A DNA stretch of 32,138 nucleotides from an uncultured Chloroflexales bacterium (GCA_937918935.1 CAKZSI010000075.1:1-32138); one strand, 5' to 3'. Shown: positions 1 to 13,931, counted from the stretch's first letter. The notes: generated from the sequence alone by a model not told the origin. Numbers and translations are program-made.

Positions 1-5248
<5,248 letters not shown>

Positions 5249-5290
5249 AGGGGATCGCTCCTTACGTGCCCCACCTGTCTTCGCGCAAGT

Positions 5291-5318
5291 CCCCGCCCCC
5301 GCACAGGCGGGAGCGGGG
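5291..5318. other. GC-rich hairpin between acyl-CoA dehydrogenase and synthase genes
   Basis: CCCCGCCCCCGC (5291-5302) and GCGGGAGCGGGG (5307-5318) pair over 12 positions with one C-A mismatch and an ACAG loop. No T-run follows on the minus strand, so it is not a classical terminator. It could stabilise, process or attenuate the joint transcript. Confidence 0.5.
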
Positions 5319-5340
5319 GCAGATGAGGGCGGGTGAATGG

Positions 5341-6978
5341 CTACTCGGCCGGGAACGCCTCGATCAGGCGCTGAGCGACGACGTTCATATCCTCGATCTG
5401 GCCGGCCTGGGCGTTGAAGATCGCCGGCAGGTTGATGCTGGCCGCCAGGTTCGGGTCAGTCTGGCCGGCGCTGATGCACCAGCGCAACCCGTCGGCGGCG
5501 ACCTTCATCGCGGCCTCGCGGGCGTGAACGCGGGCCATAGTCTTCAGCGTGTCCTGCGAGAAGGGCACGGCCACGCTGGGCCTGGTAGCGGCACGCTCGC
5601 TGAAAATCGCCGCGGTCTCGGCCCAGGCGATCAGTTCGCCGAGGCGGAAGAGAATATGCTGGTTGCGGGTGAGCCGGTCAAGGCGGGCGCGCTCGAGAAT
5701 GACCGCCAGGGCGCGCATCCCCAGGGCCGCCGTCGCCGCGCCGCTATCCGGGTGCTGGCGGGCGACCTGGTCAAGCTGGGCGGCCCAGTCATTGTAGAAG
5801 GCCCCGCGGGTCTTCAGGTGGGCCTGCCAGCGGTCGCGGGCGATGGTCCACTCCATAATCTCCGAGGTGCCCTCGTAGATGCAGGTGATGCGCACATCGC
5901 GCTTGATCTTCTCGACCATGTACTCCTTGGTGTAGCCGTAGCCGCCGTGGGCCTGGATGGCGTCCTCGGCTGCCTTGTTGCCACTCTCAGTGGCGAAGTA
6001 CTTCGCCACGGCGCCTTCGGTCTGCTGGTCGGGGTCGCCGCCATCAATGCGTTCTGCAACCCACTCGATGTAGGCCCGCGAGGCCTCGAGGCGCACGGCA
6101 TTCGGCACCAGGAGCTTGTGGGTATAGGCCTGCTTGGTGGAGAGCAGCCCGCCGCCCTGCACGCGGGTCTGGCTGTAGCGAATGGCGCGCTCGAGGGCCG
6201 CCCAGCCGGCCCCCAGGCCAAACGAGCCGACCATCAGACGGGTGTAGCCAAACACCGCCTGGGCCTGCGCCAGACCCTGGCCCTCGACCCCGCCAACCAG
6301 GTTTTCGACCGGCACAAACACCTCATCGAGGAACAGGGCCGCGGTGTTCGAGGCGCGAATACCGTGCTTATCCTCCGGCTTGCCGTAGCTGAAGCCCGGC
6401 TGCCCGGCCTCCATAATAAACCAGGAGATGCCGCCGGGGGCGTTAGCCAGAATGGTGTAGAGCTTCGCCACGCCGCCGTTCGAGATCCACTGCTTCCGGC
6501 CGGTGAGCTTGTAGCCGATAATCTTACCGTCCTCTTCAACCGGAACAGCCCTGGTCGTCAGGGTGCCGAGGTCTGAGCCGGCCTGCGGTTCAGTCGCTCC
6601 GTAGGCCACCAGCAGACCCTCGGAAGCGATACGGCCCATCCAGTGGGCCTTCTGCTCTTCCGTCCCCCCCACCACGATCGGGTCGGTACCGAGGAAGGTC
6701 GCCAGCACACCGGTCGCAATACCGAGATCGATGCGAGCCATTTGCTCCGAAACGCGGTAGACATCGTAGGCGCCACCGCCGAGACCGCCATACTCCTCGG
6801 GGATGAAGATGAGATGCAGTCCGAACTTCTCAGGGTCATAGAGGTCACGGAGGACGTCGTGCGGGAACTCGTCGCGCTCGTCGAGCTCGCGCAGGTACTC
6901 GGGCTTGAGCCGCTTGGCCGCGTAGTCGCGAAGGGTCGTAAGCACCATCTCCAGCGTATCGGTGTCCAGGGTCGTCAT
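5341..6978 (-). CDS. acyl-CoA dehydrogenase family protein with C-terminal extension
   Basis: The 545-residue product is a flavoprotein of the acyl-CoA dehydrogenase family, which introduces an alpha-beta double bond into acyl thioesters using FAD. Seen: [11 protein letters not shown] (the family's TEP-GSD motif), [20 protein letters not shown] and [11 protein letters not shown], with Glu369 at the position of the catalytic base of medium-chain enzymes. Ordinary members end near 380-400 residues; this one carries about 150 extra residues, as in long-chain or very-long-chain types. I chose the ATG at 6978 because AGAGG lies 9-10 bases upstream. An in-frame start at 7107 would lie inside the -10 box of the promoter described here and encode an implausible Arg/Cys-rich leader. 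It is the first gene of the probable operon with the KS-AT-KS synthase, so it may act on acyl chains made or consumed there (inference). Confidence 0.93.
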   Translation of the reverse strand: MTTLDTDTLEMVLTTLRDYAAKRLKPEYLRELDERDEFPHDVLRDLYDPEKFGLHLIFIPEEYGGLGGGAYDVYRVSEQMARIDLGIATGVLATFLGTDPIVVGGTEEQKAHWMGRIASEGLLVAYGATEPQAGSDLGTLTTRAVPVEEDGKIIGYKLTGRKQWISNGGVAKLYTILANAPGGISWFIMEAGQPGFSYGKPEDKHGIRASNTAALFLDEVFVPVENLVGGVEGQGLAQAQAVFGYTRLMVGSFGLGAGWAALERAIRYSQTRVQGGGLLSTKQAYTHKLLVPNAVRLEASRAYIEWVAERIDGGDPDQQTEGAVAKYFATESGNKAAEDAIQAHGGYGYTKEYMVEKIKRDVRITCIYEGTSEIMEWTIARDRWQAHLKTRGAFYNDWAAQLDQVARQHPDSGAATAALGMRALAVILERARLDRLTRNQHILFRLGELIAWAETAAIFSERAATRPSVAVPFSQDTLKTMARVHAREAAMKVAADGLRWCISAGQTDPNLAASINLPAIFNAQAGQIEDMNVVAQRLIEAFPAE

Positions 6979-7106
6979 CGGCCTGATCCTCTCCACTAGT
7001 GACTTGCCGCCAATCCGTCCGCACGCGCGCAACGAATAGCTATGGAGTGCGGCAACCGCGCTCCTTCGCTGGCAGCAAGTTCTACACACGTTTAGTTCTG
7101 CCTGCA

Positions 7107-7135
7107 ATCATATGCCACGGGCCGCGAAATGTCAG
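7107..7135 (-). promoter_or_regulatory. sigma70-type promoter for the acyl-CoA dehydrogenase / synthase operon
   Basis: On the minus strand CTGACA (7130-7135) is followed after exactly 17 bases by TATGAT (7107-7112). Each box differs from consensus at one position. Transcription would start near 7100, giving a leader of about 120 bases before the ATG at 6978. Confidence 0.6.
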
Positions 7136-7206
7136 GTGAAGGGTCTTTCTTGTGAGAGGAGGTTTGTTCACTATTTAGCAAGGAATTCTTCACCTGATGG
7201 ACGCTC

Positions 7207-7223
7207 GCGCGGCTTCGCCGCGC
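7207..7223. terminator. hairpin downstream of the GT39 gene
   Basis: GCGCGGC (7207-7213), loop TTC, GCCGCGC (7217-7223): a perfect 7-bp stem ten bases past the stop of the minus-strand glycosyltransferase gene. There is no clear T-run, so termination is only possible. Confidence 0.35.
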
Positions 7224-7232
7224 ACCACCGGG

Positions 7233-9530
7233 TCAATCAGGAAGCTCCGGAGGGGGCGCGCGACCCTCCGAACCCTCCCACCGAAAAGAGGCCTGGGGAA
7301 TACCGGTTTCCCCATCCCTGACCGGGGCAGATAGCTGGTACACGATAAAAAGCGGCGCTCCGTCCACGGGCGAGGGCGCCTCCTCGAACGTGCCATAGGG
7401 AAAGGCGAACTGCACCAACCCCAGTTCACCCGCCCGCTCGGGCACAAAGACGAAGGCCGTTGGGTGGTCGTGGGCGGCAAGGGTTGGGCCTGGCGGTTCC
7501 CGCAGCGGATCGTGCACGTCGACCCGTTCGATGTGCGGGGCGAGGTAGGGAAGGGTGCCGAAATCAGCGCCCATCCGCGGCCAGCCGAAGAAGACCAGCC
7601 GGCTATTGGGTGGAAGATGGTCGTTGGCGTAATGCGCCAGTTCGGTGGCCAGCAGGGCGTTGGCGTTGCCATAGACCCGCGTGGGCGTATACTCAACGAA
7701 GTAGTAGCGCACGCTCAACCCTGCCAGGGCCACCGTGGCAATGCCCAGGACGGGCGCCAGACGTGCGGGGCGCGGCGCGCTCAGGGCCTGGGCCAGGCCC
7801 TGAACCAGCAAAGCCAGCCCCAGGGCCACGAAAACGATCGCCGGGATGGCCGTGGTAACCAGACGCTGGCTCGATGGGGGGCTCTCGGTGAGCATCCCGC
7901 CCAGAACGATGGCCCCGCCCCACCAGGCGACGAGGGGGAAGATCCGCCGGTCGAAGAGGCGCGTGAGGGCGAACCCCAACCCCAGGATGAAGAGCGTGCC
8001 GTGGGCCAGATCGAAGAGGGGACGTGGCGACCCATACCAGACCGTGCGGTCCGGGTAGGCGTTATAGGCCAGGGCGGCGCGCCAGAACTGATCGATCAAG
8101 ATCGGCACGGCCCCCTGGTTCCGAATGACCTGCTCGCGCTCCAGCCAGCCGCTCTGAATGATCCCGACCTCATTCAGCCGGGCGTTGTACTCGGCAGGGA
8201 AGCGGAGGGCGTACTGGATCATCGGCGCGGCGCTGAGCAGCAGCGCGCCCGCCAGGATGGCCACGCCCCAACCCTGCTCGCGCCAGAAGCGCCGCCCATC
8301 GCGCAGGGCCAGCACCGCCACCACCACAAGAACCAGGATGCCGACGAAGCGCGCCCCGGCGTAGAAGTACTGGGCGACGCCGATCAGCGCGCCGCAGAGG
8401 GCGTAATCGAAGGGGTTGCGCCGGTCGTAGCCCCGGTACAGACAGAGCAAGGCCAGGGTGGCGAAGAGACCATCGGCAATCTGATTGGAGCCGAGCCGCG
8501 AGAAATGGATGTGGTAGTGATAGCCGGCCAGGAGCGCGGCGCTGATCAGCGCCAGGATGTGGCCGTGCAGCCGGGCAACCAGGGCGTAGGCGCCGATCAC
8601 CGTGGCGACGCCAACGAGCGCCCAGGGCAGGCGCAGGGCCGCGGCATTCTGGCCAAACAGGGCAATGCTCGGGGCGTTGAAGTAGAAGCTCATCGTTGGC
8701 ACACCGAGCCAGCCGGTGCTGAAGGGGTTCCGAATGCCCCCCGCCAGCACGCGCATAGCCTCCAGCCCCTGGGACCCCTCATCGCCGCTCAGGGTAGGCG
8801 GGATGGCGCCAATGTTCCAGGCGCGCAGCACCAGGGCGAGCGCCCCGATCGCCAGAGGTATGAGCAGGGTCGCGGACGCGAAACGGGGGCGCCGCAACCT
8901 TCCGGCAGTAACGGCCGTAGCCCCCAGATAGCAAGCCACCGCCGCGGCCCAGGGGGCGAAGGTCCAGTTGAGATCCTGCTGCGGCGGGGCAGGCCGGGCG
9001 CCGGCCAGGGCCGCGAGGGTCAGCAGCATCAACAGGCCCGCGGCCAGCAACAACCCCACCCGCCACGGGGCCAGGGAGAGGGCGGTTGTGTCGCGGCGAG
9101 GCTCCGCGGGGCCGGCGCCGCGCGCCCACCACAAACGCTGTCTGGCGAAGGCGAGGCTGATGGCCACGGTCGCCAGCACCGCCAGGCCCAGCGCCGTCCA
9201 CGAAAACGCGGCGCGTTGCAGAAAGAGGTACTGGGCCGCCGCAGCCAGGGCCGCGCCGCTTAACGCCAGGGCCGACCCGCCCAGACGCACCCAGGCGCCG
9301 CGTGGTTGGACCGCGTGGCCAGTGAGTGCATCGAGTGGCCGGAAGCCGCTCCCTTTGTGACGCGCCACGCCCGTGTTTGGGGTGGAGCGACGCTCCGCCG
9401 CAAACGCGGGCCTGGCAGCCGGCGGATTGTGTGGCCCGGAAGCAGGGTACATACGCTGGCGCGCGATACTTGTACCTGTCCAGATAATTCCCGGTCGCTC
9501 TGGCCGGAGCATCGGGCCGAGAGATGGCAT
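7233..9530 (-). CDS. GT39/ArnT-like polytopic membrane glycosyltransferase (GT-C fold)
   Basis: About 765 residues, with an N-terminal region of about 85 residues and then many hydrophobic segments. The loop after a long hydrophobic stretch reads SGDEGSQGLEAMRV (Asp250-Glu251), the acidic motif of GT-C enzymes that use polyprenyl-phosphate sugars (PMT_2/ArnT-like). A soluble C-terminal part follows (from VEYTPTRVYGN). The likely role is transfer of a sugar to a lipid or protein on the outer membrane face; the acceptor cannot be told. The start is uncertain: ATG at 9530 is the first in frame after the promoter at 9571-9599, but its ribosome site is weak. ATGs at 9512 and 9452 are alternatives, and a frame open to 9788 would cross the promoter. 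The last 30 or so residues are encoded by repeat-like DNA (hairpins at 7248-7270 and 7295-7313), suggesting the original end was extended. Confidence 0.82.
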   Translation of the reverse strand: MPSLGPMLRPERPGIIWTGTSIARQRMYPASGPHNPPAARPAFAAERRSTPNTGVARHKGSGFRPLDALTGHAVQPRGAWVRLGGSALALSGAALAAAAQYLFLQRAAFSWTALGLAVLATVAISLAFARQRLWWARGAGPAEPRRDTTALSLAPWRVGLLLAAGLLMLLTLAALAGARPAPPQQDLNWTFAPWAAAVACYLGATAVTAGRLRRPRFASATLLIPLAIGALALVLRAWNIGAIPPTLSGDEGSQGLEAMRVLAGGIRNPFSTGWLGVPTMSFYFNAPSIALFGQNAAALRLPWALVGVATVIGAYALVARLHGHILALISAALLAGYHYHIHFSRLGSNQIADGLFATLALLCLYRGYDRRNPFDYALCGALIGVAQYFYAGARFVGILVLVVVAVLALRDGRRFWREQGWGVAILAGALLLSAAPMIQYALRFPAEYNARLNEVGIIQSGWLEREQVIRNQGAVPILIDQFWRAALAYNAYPDRTVWYGSPRPLFDLAHGTLFILGLGFALTRLFDRRIFPLVAWWGGAIVLGGMLTESPPSSQRLVTTAIPAIVFVALGLALLVQGLAQALSAPRPARLAPVLGIATVALAGLSVRYYFVEYTPTRVYGNANALLATELAHYANDHLPPNSRLVFFGWPRMGADFGTLPYLAPHIERVDVHDPLREPPGPTLAAHDHPTAFVFVPERAGELGLVQFAFPYGTFEEAPSPVDGAPLFIVYQLSAPVRDGETGIPQASFRWEGSEGRAPPPELPD
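7248..7270. repeat. GGAGGG-type dispersed hairpin inside the 3' end of the GT39 gene
   Basis: CGGAGGG (7248-7254) and CCCTCCG (7264-7270) form a 7-bp stem with a 9-base loop. A second hairpin, GGGGAA (7295-7300) with TTCCCC (7308-7313), lies just upstream in the gene. Both resemble elements seen between genes elsewhere in the window, but here they are translated. Confidence 0.5.
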
Positions 9531-9570
9531 TTGAACAGGTTCTTCGATTAGTGGCCGATGGATACCTGAC

Positions 9571-9599
9571 AGTATAAAGATCTGCGGGGCGCTCGTCAA
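9571..9599 (-). promoter_or_regulatory. promoter for the GT39 gene
   Basis: On the minus strand TTGACG (9594-9599), a 17-base spacer and TATACT (9571-9576). Both boxes are 5/6 matches. Transcription would begin near 9563, which rules out translation starts above that point. Confidence 0.6.
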
Positions 9600-9622
9600 C
9601 CGTTTTGGCATCTGTGAAGCAA

Positions 9623-9651
9623 TTCCCAAATGCGCCGATATGTGGTATACT
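9623..9651 (+). promoter_or_regulatory. promoter for the pnt operon (extended -10)
   Basis: TTCCCA (9623-9628), 17 bases, then TATACT (9646-9651) preceded by TGG, an extended -10. The -35 is weak (4/6). Transcription would start near 9658, inside the palindrome at 9649-9664. Confidence 0.5.
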
Positions 9652-9664
9652 TGAGATCTCAAGT
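9649..9664. promoter_or_regulatory. perfect 16-bp palindrome, candidate operator
   Basis: ACTTGAGATCTCAAGT is fully self-complementary. It overlaps the last three bases of the pnt -10 box and the predicted start site, a classical place for a repressor dimer. The opposed GT39 promoter lies only about 50-70 bases away, so one regulator could affect both. No candidate regulator gene is in the window. Confidence 0.5.
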
Positions 9665-9769
9665 GCCCAGGACAAGTCCAGGGGATGAAAGGGTCTTGCA
9701 CAGCGCCGTGCGAACTGCTCTGTGGGTTATTGGCGGTGAGCGTTTGTCGCATCGTGCACGGGGGTATCC

Positions 9770-10939
9770 ATGATTGTTGGCGTTCCACAGGAGGTCTTTC
9801 CCGGAGAGCAGCGTGTGGCGCTGGCGCCTGGCGATGTGCCCACGCTCAAGAAGCTGGGGTTGGAGGTGCTGATCGAGAGCGGGGCCGGGCTACGAGCCGG
9901 TTTTCCCGATGAGCAGTACGTCGAACGGGGCGCCAGAATGGCCGCCTCACGCGCCGAGGTGTTCGGCGCCGCCGATGTGCTGTTCCAGGTGCGCGCGGGC
10001 GGCGCGGCGCCATTGCAGGCCGAAGGCGATTTGCGGCTCCTGCGCGCCGGGCAGACCATTCTGGCGTTCCTCGATCCGCTCTGGGAGCCGCGGCAGGTCG
10101 CCGCTCTGGCCGAGCGGGGCGTGAGCGCCCTGGCCATGGAACTGGTGCCGCGCATCAGCCGCGCGCAGAGCATGGACGCGCTCTCGTCCATGGCAACCAT
10201 TGCCGGGTACAAGGCGTCAATCCTGGCGGCCCTGCATCTCCCGCGCATGTTCCCCATGCTAATGACCGCCGCCGGCACCATTAACCCCGCGCGGGTCTTC
10301 GTCATCGGCGCTGGTGTGGCCGGGTTGCAGGCCTGCGCCCACTCGAAGCGCATGGGCGCCCGCGTCGAGGCCTACGATGTGCGCGCGGCGGTAAAGGAGC
10401 AGGTGGAGAGCGTCGGCGCCAGGTTCGTCGAACTGCCTCTGGAGACCGGCGATAGCGAGGACAAGGGCGGCTATGCCAGGGCCCAGGGCGAGGAGTTCTA
10501 CCGGCGCCAGCGGCAGTTGATGAGCGAAGTGGTGGCGCGGAACGACGCCGTGATCAGCACCGCCTCCATTCCCGGCAAACGCGCCCCGGTGTTGATTACC
10601 CGCGACATGGTTGCCGGCATGCAGCCCGGCTCGGTGATTGTTGATCTGGCGGCCGAGCACGGCGGCAATTGTGAGTTGACGCGCCCAAATGAAATCGTGG
10701 TCGAGTACGGCGTGACGATCATTGGCCCGACGAACATTGCCTCCACGGTGCCCAACCACGCCAGCCAGCTCTACAGCCGCAACCTGGTTAACCTGCTCAA
10801 GCTCGCGGTCAAGGATGGCCGACTGGCGCTCGACACCGACGATGAGATTGTGCGCGAGACGCTGGTGGCCCACAATGGCGCCATCACCAACCCGCGCCTC
10901 CGCGAGTTGCTCGCCCAGACCGATACGGTTACGTCGTGA
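9770..10939 (+). CDS. pntAA: proton-translocating NAD(P) transhydrogenase, subunit alpha part 1 (NAD-binding domain I)
   Basis: 389 residues, the usual length for the separate NAD(H)-binding subunit of three-gene transhydrogenases. The N-terminus IVGVPQEVFPGEQRVALAP is typical of the alanine dehydrogenase/PntA family. VIGAGVAGLQACAHSKRMGA is the dinucleotide-binding fold with the acidic residue following in EAYDVR. SIPGKRAPVLI and GSVIVDLAAEHGGNCELTRP are family signatures. The cytoplasmic enzyme half passes hydride from NADH to NADP+ bound by PntB, coupled to proton entry, supplying NADPH for biosynthesis. The start ATG has only a G-rich stretch (GGGGG) upstream. It is the first gene of the pntAA-pntAB-pntB operon, with a 131-base gap containing a hairpin before pntAB. 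Confidence 0.96.
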   Translation: MIVGVPQEVFPGEQRVALAPGDVPTLKKLGLEVLIESGAGLRAGFPDEQYVERGARMAASRAEVFGAADVLFQVRAGGAAPLQAEGDLRLLRAGQTILAFLDPLWEPRQVAALAERGVSALAMELVPRISRAQSMDALSSMATIAGYKASILAALHLPRMFPMLMTAAGTINPARVFVIGAGVAGLQACAHSKRMGARVEAYDVRAAVKEQVESVGARFVELPLETGDSEDKGGYARAQGEEFYRRQRQLMSEVVARNDAVISTASIPGKRAPVLITRDMVAGMQPGSVIVDLAAEHGGNCELTRPNEIVVEYGVTIIGPTNIASTVPNHASQLYSRNLVNLLKLAVKDGRLALDTDDEIVRETLVAHNGAITNPRLRELLAQTDTVTS

Positions 10940-10986
10940 ACCTGTGGAGGCATCGCGCCCATGGACGCTCCACAGCTCTACCCCTC

Positions 10987-11006
10987 CACAACTCTACAGA
11001 GTTGTG
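10987..11006 (+). other. hairpin between pntAA and pntAB
   Basis: CACAACTC (10987-10994), loop TACA, GAGTTGTG (10999-11006): a perfect 8-bp stem without a following T-run. It may act as an mRNA processing or stability element. Similar short motifs (gaacctgtg followed by a GGAG-type stretch) stand at both ends of this gap. Confidence 0.4.
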
Positions 11007-11070
11007 ATCGAACTGAGGGAATGCCGATCTCTACAATGAAGTCCGATCCAGAACCTGTGAGGAGACATCC

Positions 11071-11352
11071 GTGGAACTGCTGGTCGTTTCGCTGACAGTC
11101 TTTGTGCTTGCCATCTTCGTCGGCTTTGAGATCATCACCAAGGTCCCGCCGACGTTGCATACCCCGTTGATGTCCGGCTCGAACGCGATCTCCGGCATTA
11201 CCCTGGTGGGGGCGGTGATTTCGGCGGGAGCCCAGATCTCGCTCTTGACGACGATCCTGGGCTTCCTGGCGGTGGTGTTCGCGACCATTAACGTAGTGGG
11301 CGGCTTTCTGGTGACCGAGCGCATGCTCGCAATGTTCCGGCGGAAGGATTGA
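11071..11352 (+). CDS. pntAB: NAD(P) transhydrogenase, subunit alpha part 2 (small membrane subunit)
   Basis: 93 residues, almost all hydrophobic, starting with GTG behind a clear AGGAG (six bases upstream). It corresponds to the C-terminal membrane helices of long PntA proteins: FVGFEIITKVPPTLHTPLMSG followed by the conserved SGSNAISGI. With PntB it forms the proton-conducting domain II in the inner membrane. Its stop codon lies a few bases before the pntB start, so the two are translationally linked. Split PntA subunits like this are common in several bacterial phyla. Confidence 0.95.
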   Translation: MELLVVSLTVFVLAIFVGFEIITKVPPTLHTPLMSGSNAISGITLVGAVISAGAQISLLTTILGFLAVVFATINVVGGFLVTERMLAMFRRKD

Positions 11353-11357
11353 CGGCG

Positions 11358-12740
11358 ATGCGTGAGAATCTAATCAATCTGGCCTATCTGATTGCCGCGG
11401 TGCTGTTTATTCTTGGCATTAAGGGTATGACCCATCCGCGGACGGCGGTGCGGGGCAATCGCCTCGGAGCGATCGGCATGCTGATCGCCGTGGTGGCCGC
11501 GCTGCTCGATCTGCACGTGGTGCGCTACGAGTGGATCATCGCCGGTGTGGTGCTCGGGGCAGGGATCGGCGCGGTGATGGCCCGGCGCGTGCAGATGACG
11601 GATATGCCCCAGATGGTGGCCCTGCTCAACGGCTTCGGCGGCGTCGCCTCAACCCTGGTCGCCGGCGCGGCGCTGATGGAGGCGCTGGCGCTCGCCACCG
11701 GCGTTCCATTGCAGTTCACCATCGCCACCGCCGCCTCGGGGCTGATCGGCGCAGTGACGTTCTGGGGCAGCCTGGTGGCCTTCGCCAAATTGCAGGGCCT
11801 GACCGGCGATATCCGTATCAAAGGGGCGCAGATGCTCAACGCTGCGCTCCTGGCCCTCACTACCGCCTTTGGCGTCTGGCTGGTGATTGACCCGAGCGCC
11901 ACCTGGGCCTACTGGGCGCTGGTGGTCACGGCGAGCATCCTCGGCCTCTCGCTGGTCTTCCCCATCGGCGGCGCGGATATGCCGGTGGTGATCTCGCTGC
12001 TCAACTCCTACTCGGGTCTGGCCGCGGCGGCAACCGGCTTCGTGCTCAACAATAACGCGCTGATCATCACCGGCTCGCTGGTAGGCGCCTCGGGCATCAT
12101 CCTGACCAATATCATGTGCAAGGCAATGAACCGCTCGCTCACCAACGTGCTCTTCGGCATCTGGGCGCCCTCCGAAGAGACGGCCAGCAGCGATGAGGTC
12201 TACGCCGGCAAGGTCAAGGCCGCTCACGCCGATGAACTGGCCCTGTTGCTGGAGGGGGCGCGGCGGGTGGTCATCGTGCCGGGCTATGGCATGGCCGTCT
12301 CACAGGCCCAGCACGCCGTGCGCGACCTGGTGCTCATGCTCGAGGAGCGCGGGGTGGAGGTTGAGTTCGCCATCCATCCTGTAGCGGGACGCATGCCCGG
12401 CCATATGAACGTGCTGCTGGCCGAGGCCGACATTCCCTACGAGCAGATGAAGGAGATGGACGAGATCAATCCGACCTTCGAGCAGACCGACGTGGTGATT
12501 GTGATCGGCGCGAACGATGTGGTCAACCCCCTGGCCCGCACCAACCCCAGCAGCCCGATTGCCGGCATGCCTATTCTGAATGTAGATAAGGCCCGCAGCG
12601 TGATCGTCATCAAGCGCAGCCTCAGCCCGGGCTTTGCCGGCATCCCCAACCCGCTCTTCGCCGCCGAAAATACGCTGATGCTGTTCGCTGATGCCAAGAA
12701 GGGCGCGCTCGACCTGATGAACGCTCTCAAAGCGGCCTGA
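11358..12740 (+). CDS. pntB: NAD(P) transhydrogenase subunit beta
   Basis: 460 residues. The first about 270 are a run of hydrophobic helices (domain II, proton channel). The C-terminal third is the NADP(H)-binding domain III, with GYGMAVSQAQ (from Gly309), HPVAGRMPGHMNVLLAEA, GANDVVNP and KRSLSPGFAGIPNPLF, all hallmark PntB sequences. I chose ATG 11358, which has GGAAGG about 10 bases upstream; a TTG at 11349 overlapping the pntAB stop is in the same frame but has its ribosome site too close. The gene is followed by the strong terminator at 12838-12875. Confidence 0.96.
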   Translation: MRENLINLAYLIAAVLFILGIKGMTHPRTAVRGNRLGAIGMLIAVVAALLDLHVVRYEWIIAGVVLGAGIGAVMARRVQMTDMPQMVALLNGFGGVASTLVAGAALMEALALATGVPLQFTIATAASGLIGAVTFWGSLVAFAKLQGLTGDIRIKGAQMLNAALLALTTAFGVWLVIDPSATWAYWALVVTASILGLSLVFPIGGADMPVVISLLNSYSGLAAAATGFVLNNNALIITGSLVGASGIILTNIMCKAMNRSLTNVLFGIWAPSEETASSDEVYAGKVKAAHADELALLLEGARRVVIVPGYGMAVSQAQHAVRDLVLMLEERGVEVEFAIHPVAGRMPGHMNVLLAEADIPYEQMKEMDEINPTFEQTDVVIVIGANDVVNPLARTNPSSPIAGMPILNVDKARSVIVIKRSLSPGFAGIPNPLFAAENTLMLFADAKKGALDLMNALKAA

Positions 12741-12837
12741 ATGCCTGCTGACCTGGTAAGGCATGATGAGGGTTTCGCACTCATTTGACCTTCTTCCAGA
12801 AACCCGGCATGATGAAAGTGAGGTTCCGAGCAGGAGG

Positions 12838-12875
12838 TTCTGGGAGGGCTTCGCCCTCCCAGAAAACGTTTTTTT
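12838..12875 (+). terminator. intrinsic terminator after pntB (GGGAGGG family hairpin)
   Basis: TTCTGGGAGGGC (12838-12849), loop TTC, GCCCTCCCAGAA (12853-12864): a perfect 12-bp stem. A run of seven T (12869-12875) follows after four bases. It ends the pnt operon and separates it from the SDR gene. Confidence 0.8.
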
Positions 12876-12905
12876 CAGCAACGAGCAGCATAAGGAGTTC
12901 GATAC

Positions 12906-13859
12906 GTGGCACAGCACTGGACAATTGACGCGATGCCTGACCAGCGTGGCCGTCTGGTGGTGATCACCGGCGCCAACAGCGGCATCGGCTTTGAGGCGGC
13001 AAAAGCCCTGGCGGGCAAGGGGGCGCACGTGATCCTCGCCGTGCGCAGCGCTACCAGGGGTCAGGCCGCCATAGAGAAGATCCGCACGGCCCATCCGCGG
13101 GCGCAGGTAGAACTGGAGATGCTCGATCTGGCCGATCTGGCCAGCGTGCGAGCCTTCGCGGAGCGCTTCGAGGCGCGCTACGGCGCCCTGCCATTGCTGA
13201 TCAACAACGCCGGGGTCATGGCGACGCCCTATCGCCGCACCGCCGATGGGTTCGAGTTGCAGTTCGGCACGAACCATCTGGGGCACTTTGCCCTGACCGG
13301 CTTGCTGCTGCCGGCTATCCTGGCCGCGCCGGGAGCGCGAGTGGTGACGGTGAGCAGTATGGTCCACAGCTTTGGAAAGATCGACTTCGACAACCTGGAT
13401 GGCTCGAAGGGCTACCAGCGTTGGATAGCCTATAGCCAGAGCAAGCTGGCCAACCTGCTTTTTGCCTACGAGTTGCAGCGGCGTTTCGCGGCCACCGGGG
13501 CCAGGGCGATCAGCGTGGCCTGCCACCCCGGCTATGCCGACACCGAATTACAGAAGGTCGGCCCGCGGATGGATGGCTTCGCGCTCGGCGAAGTCATGTC
13601 GGGAATGCTGAACCGCGTCTTCGCCCAGAGCGCCGGGATGGGCGCCCTGCCAACGCTCTACGCCGCCACGGCCCCCGAGGTCCATGGCGGCGACTTCATC
13701 GGCCCCGATGGCCTCGGCGGCGCGCGCGGCTACCCGGTGCCGCAGCGTTCCAACGCTCGCTCCTACGATCCGGAGCTGGCCCGCCGGCTGTGGGAGGTCT
13801 CCGAGCAACTTACCGGCGTGCGCTACGCCTTCCCCGAAGAGGTCTACGCGGCAGATTAA
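12906..13859 (+). CDS. short-chain dehydrogenase/reductase (retinol dehydrogenase / protochlorophyllide reductase-like)
   Basis: 317 residues. Rossmann glycine motif TGANSGIG (residues 21-28), NNAG in the middle, VSS before the active site, and catalytic YSQSK (Tyr176, Lys180), the complete classical SDR set. The cofactor is NAD(P)H; an Arg soon after the first strand-helix (AVRSATRG) hints at NADPH. FGTNHLGHFALTGLLLP and the overall length fit the retinol-dehydrogenase-like branch, but the substrate cannot be assigned. The start is GTG with AAGGAG eight bases upstream; an ATG 27 bases later (Met10) has no ribosome site of its own. It lies alone between two terminator-like hairpins, convergent with gltA. 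Confidence 0.9.
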   Translation: MAQHWTIDAMPDQRGRLVVITGANSGIGFEAAKALAGKGAHVILAVRSATRGQAAIEKIRTAHPRAQVELEMLDLADLASVRAFAERFEARYGALPLLINNAGVMATPYRRTADGFELQFGTNHLGHFALTGLLLPAILAAPGARVVTVSSMVHSFGKIDFDNLDGSKGYQRWIAYSQSKLANLLFAYELQRRFAATGARAISVACHPGYADTELQKVGPRMDGFALGEVMSGMLNRVFAQSAGMGALPTLYAATAPEVHGGDFIGPDGLGGARGYPVPQRSNARSYDPELARRLWEVSEQLTGVRYAFPEEVYAAD

Positions 13860-13904
13860 CACGATGTTTAAAGGCTAATTGGTGCTACCACGCCGCACCG
13901 AAAA

Positions 13905-13931
13905 CCAGGGAGGGACTTCGTCCCTCCCTGG
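13905..13931. terminator. bidirectional terminator hairpin between SDR and gltA
   Basis: CCAGGGAGGGAC (13905-13916), loop TTC, GTCCCTCCCTGG (13920-13931): a perfect 12-bp stem, with TTTT a few bases on in the plus direction and AAAA on the other flank. It serves two convergent genes and belongs to the GGGAGGG hairpin family. Confidence 0.65.

Noticed and set aside
6979-7107. Longer start for the acyl-CoA dehydrogenase
   Set aside because: The start codon would lie in the -10 box at 7107-7112, and the added residues do not look like the family.
7464-9263. 599-codon open frame on the plus strand
   Set aside because: Antisense to the GT39 membrane protein; the product is Gln/Arg/Gly-rich, the usual mirror of hydrophobic GC-rich codons.
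12838-12864. Site-specific recombination or phage attachment site
   Set aside because: There is no integrase or tRNA nearby, and the stem plus T-run explains it as a terminator.
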